Assembly (NCBI GenBank): GCA_014324065.1
Contig: JACOMV010000027.1
Location: forward strand, 1 to 35,550
Origin: Hormoscilla sp. SP12CHS1
GTDB lineage: Bacteria; Cyanobacteriota; Cyanobacteriia; Cyanobacteriales; Desertifilaceae
Reading direction: 5' to 3'
Length of the DNA stretch: 35,550 bases
Part shown: positions 1 to 7,000 of the stretch, piece after piece
Position numbering within the stretch: position 1 is the stretch's first letter
Layout of the letters: each line of letters starts with the position of its first letter
Translations under genes and position numbers: made by a program
Notes under the pieces: model-generated
Told to the model about the DNA's origin: nothing
Database searches by the model: none
What the model saw: only the letters and a program-made list of their open reading frames with translations

Positions 1-77
1 TAGCCGGATGCGGTGAAAGTCGCAAGTCCGGTTCCGAATGGGAGGGTTGGGAAGTGATTCCCAGCTCGACCCCTAAC
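1..77 (+). ncRNA. 3' end of a group II intron: domain V (1-34) and probable domain VI (about 41-77)
   Basis: Positions 1-34 fold as a domain V hairpin: AGCCGGAU/GCGGU-GAAA-GUCGC/A-AG-UCCGGUU, with an AGC triad, GAAA tetraloop and 2-nt AG bulge. Positions 41-77 form a second stem (UGGGAA-GUGA-UUCCCA, AGGGU/ACCCCU) ending in AC, with a candidate branch A at 69, 8 nt from the proposed 3' end. The rest of the intron lies left of the window. Confidence 0.8.
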
Positions 78-521
78 ACGACCAGTCGTAGAGTCATTGA
101 CTGGTGTGTTAACCACAACATCAAGACTCTGATTATTGGGAAGAACGATGGTTGGAAGAATGGTATCCAGATAGGACGCCAGAACAATCAGCAGTTCGTT
201 AACATTCCACACGCCAAGTTAGTCTCCCAACTTGCCTACAAGGGGATACTGGTTGGTATTGAGGTCATCACGACTGAAGAGAGCTATACCAGTAAGGCAT
301 CATTCTTGCATCTAGATGAATCACCATTACATGGCGATGGACAGAAGCCAAAGTTTAGCGGTCGCTGAGTCAAGCGTGGTTTGTATAAGTCGGCGGGAGG
401 GCTACTGAACGCTGACGTTAATGGCTCCTACAACATCATCCGAAAAGTAAAGTCAAATGCCTTCGATGGCTATGACTTAAAGGCAAGGCAGTTTTATGCC
501 TTCAGTGCTTGACCCACTGAG
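78..521 (+). pseudogene. tnpB: IS200/IS605-family TnpB C-terminal exon, interrupted by an in-frame TGA (366-368)
   Basis: SRRVIDWCVNHNIKTLIIGKNDGWK...NNQQFVNIPHAKLVSQLAYKGILVGIEVITTEESYTSKASFLHLDE...KFSGR*VKRGLYKSAGGLLNADVNGSYNIIRK is typical TnpB RuvC sequence. The frame continues with TnpB homology after the TGA. Exact 3' end uncertain. Confidence 0.85.
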
Positions 522-622
522 AACACACGATTTTATACAGGTTGTGTGAACGGTAAGAGATGCAACTATTTTACATTTCTTAACATAGGCTGGTTTATTT
601 GTGCCTATGCCTACCTGCTTAT

Positions 623-2125
623 TCATCGGGGAAAAGTTGGCAAGTCAATTGCGGCCAGGGACTTAATCTTCTTGTGGGGACGCAGGGGATAAACTAGAGG
701 AGAGGGGGATTTTGTAGAGGAAAGCAGGGACAATGTCTCGGTCGTGTCCAGAGATACCACCCCATCGCGCTTTCCGCGCGATGGGGGTGTCCCTCTCGAA
801 TGACACGAGGCATCCACCGTGCCGGAAAAATCGGAACCCTCCTCTGAGGCTTGCTCTTCGCTTTGGTGGCTTTCTTGCTGCTCAAAGGTAGATGGGATGT
901 CTCCGGAGACATCCCAAACGTCGGAAAGTGAGTCCTCTGGAGTTTGCTCATTCCCTATGCTTGAAGAGTCATCTACTGCTGCTGCTACTGTCTCGTCAGT
1001 CAAGTCCTCACCAACTACCGTTCCGGAAAAATCAGTATACTCATCCTCTAATTGTTCCGAGACCGGAGCCATTACCGATAACTCATTCTCAGGGGAAGCG
1101 AGTTCTTCTGAGGCTGCGGACTCTGATACTCCAAGGGTTTCTCTGGGTTGTTCCTGCTGTGGGACGGGGGCGCGAACCAGGCTGCAAACCAGCCTGCGCG
1201 AAAAATCGACAGTAGAAGTATCGCCCGATATCGGGCAGTAGTCAGGCTCACCCCAAGCCTGCCCAGGTACTGCATCCGACTCTTCTGGAACACGCTCCGG
1301 GTCCCCTCCGCTGCGCGAAAAATCGGGATCTAATTCAAGTTCTGCATATTCAGATGCTGCTGACCAGGGTTGAATTGCTGGCGCTTTCGGGACAACTCCC
1401 TGTACGATTTTTCGCGCAGCGTTCGCTCTGGCATATGTTTCCTGTTGAGTGCTCCGACCCACCGTTCCGGAAAAATCAGCCGATTGTTCCGGACCCGTCA
1501 TCTCCAGGCATTTGTCCAGAGCATTTTTGAATTGCAGGGTATAGCGTTGCTGCCGGTACAGACGCGATCGCAAATCCCGGCAAATCGTTTCCGCTTGGGA
1601 AAGCTTAGTTGTCTGTTCCTCGTAGCGTTGCTGAGTGAGAGCACAATCTCGTTCCAACTGGGCCACTTGTTGTTGGTTAGTTTCCAACTGCCCGCGGAGG
1701 GTTTCTATGAGAATTTGTTGGCGAACCGTTCCGGAAGAATCGGAAGTTTGCTTGCCAAGTTTCTTTTCCTGCTGCACCTGAGAGTGATTTTTTTTCAAGC
1801 TATGCAGTTCTGCGGACTGCACCGTTCCGGAAAAATCGGAGAGTTTGGCCTCTTGAGCTTGACAATGCTCCTGATATAGCTGCAATTGCCTTTGAGCAAC
1901 TGCCAGTTCTGATTCTAACTGCATTACCCGATCGATCAAATCCGTGTTTGACTCTACCCGTACTTCTGCTGATATCTGGTCCGGGTCTGGAGCAAGCATG
2001 TCTTGTACTGTCGCCTCTACGGTTGACTCTAAGCTATTGGTGGCTCCGGGAATGTCATCTAATGGTCTATTTTCACCTAGTTCTTCTGTTGGCAGGTTAT
2101 TTGGAGTGTCAGCTGTGGTACTCAT
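623..2125 (-). CDS. Conserved cyanobacterial coiled-coil hypothetical protein with multiple short repeat insertions (DFSGTV motifs)
   Basis: 500-aa ORF. The coiled-coil segments and the C-terminal KKIKSLAAIDLPTFPR look like conserved sequence. DFSGTV or a one-residue variant occurs five times, DFSR twice, plus palindrome-encoded stretches. Confidence 0.75.
   Translation of the reverse strand: MSTTADTPNNLPTEELGENRPLDDIPGATNSLESTVEATVQDMLAPDPDQISAEVRVESNTDLIDRVMQLESELAVAQRQLQLYQEHCQAQEAKLSDFSGTVQSAELHSLKKNHSQVQQEKKLGKQTSDSSGTVRQQILIETLRGQLETNQQQVAQLERDCALTQQRYEEQTTKLSQAETICRDLRSRLYRQQRYTLQFKNALDKCLEMTGPEQSADFSGTVGRSTQQETYARANAARKIVQGVVPKAPAIQPWSAASEYAELELDPDFSRSGGDPERVPEESDAVPGQAWGEPDYCPISGDTSTVDFSRRLVCSLVRAPVPQQEQPRETLGVSESAASEELASPENELSVMAPVSEQLEDEYTDFSGTVVGEDLTDETVAAAVDDSSSIGNEQTPEDSLSDVWDVSGDIPSTFEQQESHQSEEQASEEGSDFSGTVDASCHSRGTPPSRGKRDGVVSLDTTETLSLLSSTKSPSPLVYPLRPHKKIKSLAAIDLPTFPR
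754..808. repeat. Palindromic element with TCGTGTC..GAGA outer arms inside a CDS
   Basis: TCGTGTCCAGAGATACCACCCCATCGCGC-TTTCC-GCGCGATGGGGGTGTCCCTCTCGAATGACACGA; outer arms resemble the intein palindrome. Confidence 0.75.
816..832. repeat. 17-bp short dispersed repeat ACCGTTCCGGAAAAATC (this copy ACCGTGCC...)
   Basis: Other copies: 1017-1033, 1461-1477, 1725-1741 (AAGAATC), 1821-1837, 4958-4971 (partial, in dnaE), 27979-27995 (reverse complement), 28147-28161 (reverse complement, partial). Confidence 0.92.
1291..1325. repeat. Dispersed element CACGCTCCGGGtCCCCTCCGCTGCGCGAAAAATC inside a CDS
   Basis: Related copies at 13638-13661, 14161-14194 (opposite flank arrangement), 28107-28131 and 29675-29700. 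Confidence 0.8.
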
Positions 2126-2207
2126 AATTTTTCGGACTGTTAAAGGATCTCAAGAATGGATTGCGGGGCTGCTGCCGACACCCCACATTAATACCAATAG
2201 TACGATT

Positions 2208-3275
2208 TTAATCTCTACTCTGCCCATCTGGGGCTAAAACTTGATGCAATAAATCTCGATGACGACTGGCCCGGTCTACAAGGGACTGAATTTGATTGGC
2301 ATCTAGGGGATCTCTCTGGCGGAAATGTGCTAACCAGGTTTTGCTAAGAAGATGAGGATCCTCTGGCATTTGGGCTAACTGCCATCCAGGTAGAGCCAGT
2401 TCTGCCATCAGTTGGTCTACCTTCGGATCGTAACTGAGCGCAAAGCATTGACATGGGGCTGCTGCTGCCATAATCATAGCATGCAGGCGCATGCCGATCG
2501 CCATCTGTACCCCCTGAAATACCCCTTTGAGAACTCTGGGATCTTCGAGCATGATAATTTGACTGACTCCCGATAGCTGGGGTCCGATGGCCTGGGCGAT
2601 CGGCATCTCGATGTCCGGTTGAAAGGGGAGGAGTAAGATGCTTGCATCAGTAGCTTGCTGAAATAGTACCAGAGCCCGGGTGAGATTGTCCAGTCGCTGT
2701 GGTGTCAGTTGGGGGTGTGGGCGCAATGTGACGGCGACTCTCGGTTCTGGTAAGTCCCGCAGTGCAGGGACTGGTTTTGAGTCTAAGGCCCAAACGGGGT
2801 CTGGTGCTAAATTATAGGGTATTTGCCATGCTTGCAGGACGGCGGCTGAGGCCCGATCGCGGACCGAGACTGCCGTACAACCAGCAAAGGTCCGCCGCGC
2901 GATCGCCCGAGTCAGGGGACGTTGTAGGGGGCCAATTCCCTGGGCCCAAGCAATTGTTTTCAAGCCCATCTGTTGTGCTAATCCCATCAAACCACTATAG
3001 TATAGAGGACTAAGGGCGCTAGTGGCATCTTGGATTAAACTACCGCCGCCCCAGATGAAAATCTCGCTCGCACGTAATGCTGACAGGACTTGGAACGCGG
3101 ATAGGCGATCGCGCGTTTCCACCCCGTAGCGAGTCTGGGTTTGGTGAGGATTTCCTGACAATACCAAAGGCGTCACATTTTCTGGTAACATTTGCAATAG
3201 AGTTGCCAGCAATGCCTCATCGCCGCCATTACCTTTACCATAGTAGCCGCACAATACCGCCCTAATTTTCTCCAT
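2208..3275 (-). CDS. csaB: Polysaccharide pyruvyl transferase, CsaB family
   Basis: 355 aa: VLCGYYGKGNGGDEALL...IFIWGGGSLIQDATS...AWAQGIGPL...GMRLHAMIMAA. Confidence 0.85.
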   Translation of the reverse strand: MEKIRAVLCGYYGKGNGGDEALLATLLQMLPENVTPLVLSGNPHQTQTRYGVETRDRLSAFQVLSALRASEIFIWGGGSLIQDATSALSPLYYSGLMGLAQQMGLKTIAWAQGIGPLQRPLTRAIARRTFAGCTAVSVRDRASAAVLQAWQIPYNLAPDPVWALDSKPVPALRDLPEPRVAVTLRPHPQLTPQRLDNLTRALVLFQQATDASILLLPFQPDIEMPIAQAIGPQLSGVSQIIMLEDPRVLKGVFQGVQMAIGMRLHAMIMAAAAPCQCFALSYDPKVDQLMAELALPGWQLAQMPEDPHLLSKTWLAHFRQRDPLDANQIQSLVDRASRHRDLLHQVLAPDGQSRD

Positions 3276-3316
3276 TTTATCTTAGCTTTCCATTCTCAAT
3301 TCACCAATAGTAATTT

Positions 3317-3619
3317 ATGCATACTCTATCAATTCCAACTTGGATCGTTCACATATCTAGCGTCATTGAGTGGATCGCCGCCATCTGGTATATCTGGACC
3401 TATGGCGAACTGACGCGCGATCGCACTTGGTACGGGTTATCATTAGCGATGCTACCAGCACTGATCGGCGCCATGTGTGCTTGCACCTGGCATTTTTTTG
3501 ATAACCCTGCATCTTTAGAATGGCTCGTTACTCTACAAGCAGCGATGACAGTTTTAGGTAACTGCACGGTCTGTGCTGCTGGTTGGTGGATCTGGCGATC
3601 TAGTCTCAGCGAACAGTGA
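3317..3619 (+). CDS. DUF2499 membrane protein
   Basis: 100 aa, MHTLSIPTWIVHISSVIEWIAAIWYIWTYGE...; typical of DUF2499 and adjacent to a DUF3593 gene. Confidence 0.8.
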   Translation: MHTLSIPTWIVHISSVIEWIAAIWYIWTYGELTRDRTWYGLSLAMLPALIGAMCACTWHFFDNPASLEWLVTLQAAMTVLGNCTVCAAGWWIWRSSLSEQ

Positions 3620-3673
3620 GCATTACCAGTGCCGGAGTTCATCAGCAATCAACAATTAACAATCAACAAATAG

Positions 3674-3964
3674 ATGATTTCTAAAGACACGCTGTTTGCG
3701 TTATCCCTGTTTCCCTACCTAGGATTTCTGTGGTTTATTACCCGATCGGGGAAAATGCCGCGTTTATCCCTGATAGGATTTTATATGACTCTAGTGTTTG
3801 TTGGGGTCACCATTCCAGCGGGGATTTACTCCCGGGTAGCCTATGGTGAATCTTTAGCAAATATAGATTGGCTGCATGGTGGCGCGGAGTTTTTTTTAAC
3901 CCTGTCAAATATTTTGATTGTCCTGGGTTTCTATCAAGCGGTGAGGGAGAAAAAGCAGGAATAA
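3674..3964 (+). CDS. DUF3593 membrane protein
   Basis: 96 aa, hydrophobic, LFALSLFPYLGFLWFITRSGKMPRLSLIGFYMTLVFVGVTIPAGIYS. Confidence 0.8.
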   Translation: MISKDTLFALSLFPYLGFLWFITRSGKMPRLSLIGFYMTLVFVGVTIPAGIYSRVAYGESLANIDWLHGGAEFFLTLSNILIVLGFYQAVREKKQE

Positions 3965-4095
3965 ACAGGACCAATCTTTATGGATGGCTAATTGTGAATT
4001 TTCGCTCGTTTATTAATATCCATAGCGCAGTTCAGATCGCGCTGCGCGCGCGTCGGGCCGCAATTATAAATTCGCAATTTTCCAGACAATTATTG

Positions 4096-7000
4096 TTATT
4101 GAGATAATGATTGCAGCCAAACCTGATTATTGCGCAACTCTCGTAGACTTGCTATAATTTTCACAGCATTTTCTGGATCTTGCACCCAGAATTCATGTCC
4201 AAAACGAATCACACGACGAATGTGAAAGTCTTTACCCTCGACGATCGCGAGCACGGGAACTTTGGGTTTATTGGTCTCTCCTGAGAGGTCTTTCAACCTT
4301 GATGATAGTTGATTTTGAAATGTCTTACTACTAGCCATCTTATCGTTCAGTTTCATCACCACCAGGTAATTTGGTTCAATGGGGACAGCATCTGACACCA
4401 TCAGCCACCACCTTTCAGCATCCTGTTGTTGCGCTTTCCCCCAAAGCATGACAAAGCTGTCCTCGCTCAAAGATGAGCCAATTTTCTGATACAGCTCTGG
4501 TTTAACAATGGCCACACCCGATCCAGTCAAGTCCTCAAGCAGCAGGCGTGAGCCCTTTGGTTCATGTTCAGTATGATAGACTTCTTCGATCCTAGCAACC
4601 ACCCGGACAGCTACTTGCGGGTGCTGTTGTGACAGTTGGCTGAGATTAATCGGATCGAGACCTAGTTTTTTGGCTGTGAGTTGTACGGACTTCAGGTGCC
4701 GGAGTTTTAGCTGATCAATTTCACCTTTTGTTTGGGTTGGCGATCTGAAGCGATCGCTATCTGGAAAAACGTAAGACTGCACGCGCACCAACCGCTGCTC
4801 TGATTTGACGATCGACTCATTTTCTTCTGGTTCTGACTGAGGTTCCATCTCGATCTCCTGTTTTGGTGGCTGGTCGAATGAGGCGATCGAGGATCTCCCC
4901 CGATCCTCCTTCCCATACATCTCGAACCGATCTATTTCCGGTTCCGACTGGGGTTTTGTTCCGGAAAAATCGTCCGACATCAACTGCTCCTCTGATGGCT
5001 GGAAGTCATCTATTTCTGGTTCCCACTGGGGTGCGGATAACATCCTCTGCTGCTCTGGTTTTTCAGCATTATCCACGATCAACTGCACTTTTTGTTCGTC
5101 CTGGCGATCGGGTTTCCCTATGAGGATCCGTGGACGATCGGGGACGAGCAACTCTTCAATATCTTCATAACTTTTGGGAAAGACGATCGCTTCTGCTTTC
5201 CCTGTCAGGTCTTCTATTTGCAAAAATGCCATGTGATCGCCCTTTTTCGTGATATGCTGTTTCACCTCTGTAAGCATCACTAGGACTTTAATCTGTGTTC
5301 TGCCTTTTTGCTCCTCTAGCTTTTTCAAATCTATGGCATCATCTGGTCGCTGCACCGATGTCAGGGGATGGGCCGAAACGTAATATCCCAAGTATTCCTT
5401 TTCAAACTGCAACTTCTCCTGCACGGTAAAATCTTTAACAACCGGTAGCTCCGGAGCTGGCGTCTTAAAGTTTTCCATGTCAAAAAGGGTCATCTGCAAG
5501 CCTGAATTGAGGCTATTTTTATTTTTCTGTGCCCACTCTGTCACCTTGGGGATATATTCTGCTAATTGATGACGATTGTAATTGATCCGATCGCATGCTC
5601 CACATTTGATTAAAGCTTCCAAAGCGCGTTTGTTTACCGCCTGCAAATCTAGGCGATCGCACATCGAGGCCAGATCCTGAAACTCACCACCCTCTTTCCG
5701 GGCCTTAATAATAGATTCTATTGCATTTGTGCCCAGATTTTTCACCGCTGACAGTCCAAATAAAATCTTTTTTCTCTCTGGCCTAAATTTCACTCCAGAG
5801 CGATTAATATCTGGTCCTTCTACCTCAATGCCCATTTTCTTACAATTAGCGATATATTTTTGCACCTTATCCTGGTCGTCACTGTTTTCACTCAGCAGCA
5901 CCGCCATGTATTCTTCCGGATAGTTCGCCTTTAAGTAAGCCGTTTGATAGGTCACATAGGCATAGGCTGTAGAATGAGATTTGTTAAAGCAATATTCGGC
6001 AAATTTCACCATCTGGTCGAACAAAGATTCTGCTATTCTTTTCTTAACTCCATTTTTCATGGAACCGTCTATAAACCTCTCTCGATGCTTTTGCATCTCA
6101 TCTACTTTTTTCTTCCCGATGCAATTGTGAGCAATGAAGTCATTGGCAATTAAGTTGTGCGTCGATCTAATTGTCAAGTCAAATACTTCTTCATCACCGA
6201 TATATTCAATAGAAACTATCCGATCCCAAAAAATCTCTGATTCCGCGATATTCATTAATTCTGGATTCTGGAATGCAGTAGCAAAATTTTGCACTCGATG
6301 TCGTGACAAACTCCTAGTTGAACTTTTCTGGAAATTCAAGCCTGAAGACATCGTTTTTTGCTTTGCTCCCACAGACCGATCGATTTCTGCCCAAGTCATA
6401 CCACTATCTTTTTTCGCCTTAGCAATTAGCCCGATTACTTCCGCAGGAATCGTATGCTTAGAATAGTTAAGCTGTTTATCTTTAATAACTAAATAACATC
6501 TTTGTGCCTGTTCCCACTTATCGCTACTTAGGTAAGGCTGAACCAGTTCGCAGAACTTGAGCATATCCTCACGTCCGGTGATTTGCGCTCGATAAGAGAT
6601 ATGAGGATTACCTTTATACTTAATTTTCTTGACATTGAAGAGGGCCACAATTCCCAGGCGCAAGAGTAGATGCTGAACTTGTATGATTAATACTGATGAG
6701 GTTGAGGTATAATCTGCATGTCCGAGTCTCGTGTCAAAGCTGCCATCTGTTGACCATAAGGTTCCCAAGAAAAGTTGTAACTGGCTCTTCGATAGTAAAT
6801 ACACCCAGCTGGGAATTTCTTTGTCTCTGGAATGAGCGCGTTTTACATGGCTATCTACCCAGGAGTTAAAAGCTGAGACAAAACCAATTCTAGCATAGAA
6901 CACTGATTTACGACCGGCATGTAACTGATAATCCACTGGTGCAGTTGAGCCAAATAGTTTATAGGCACAATCATTGAAATCAGCAATTATATCCATATCG

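Noticed and set aside
819-2237. Plus-strand ORFs 819-1241, 892-1215, 1148-1333, 1370-1879, 1944-2237
   Set aside because: Antisense or shifted-frame readings of the 500-aa minus-strand gene; no protein-like conservation. Their openness follows from stop-free repeats.
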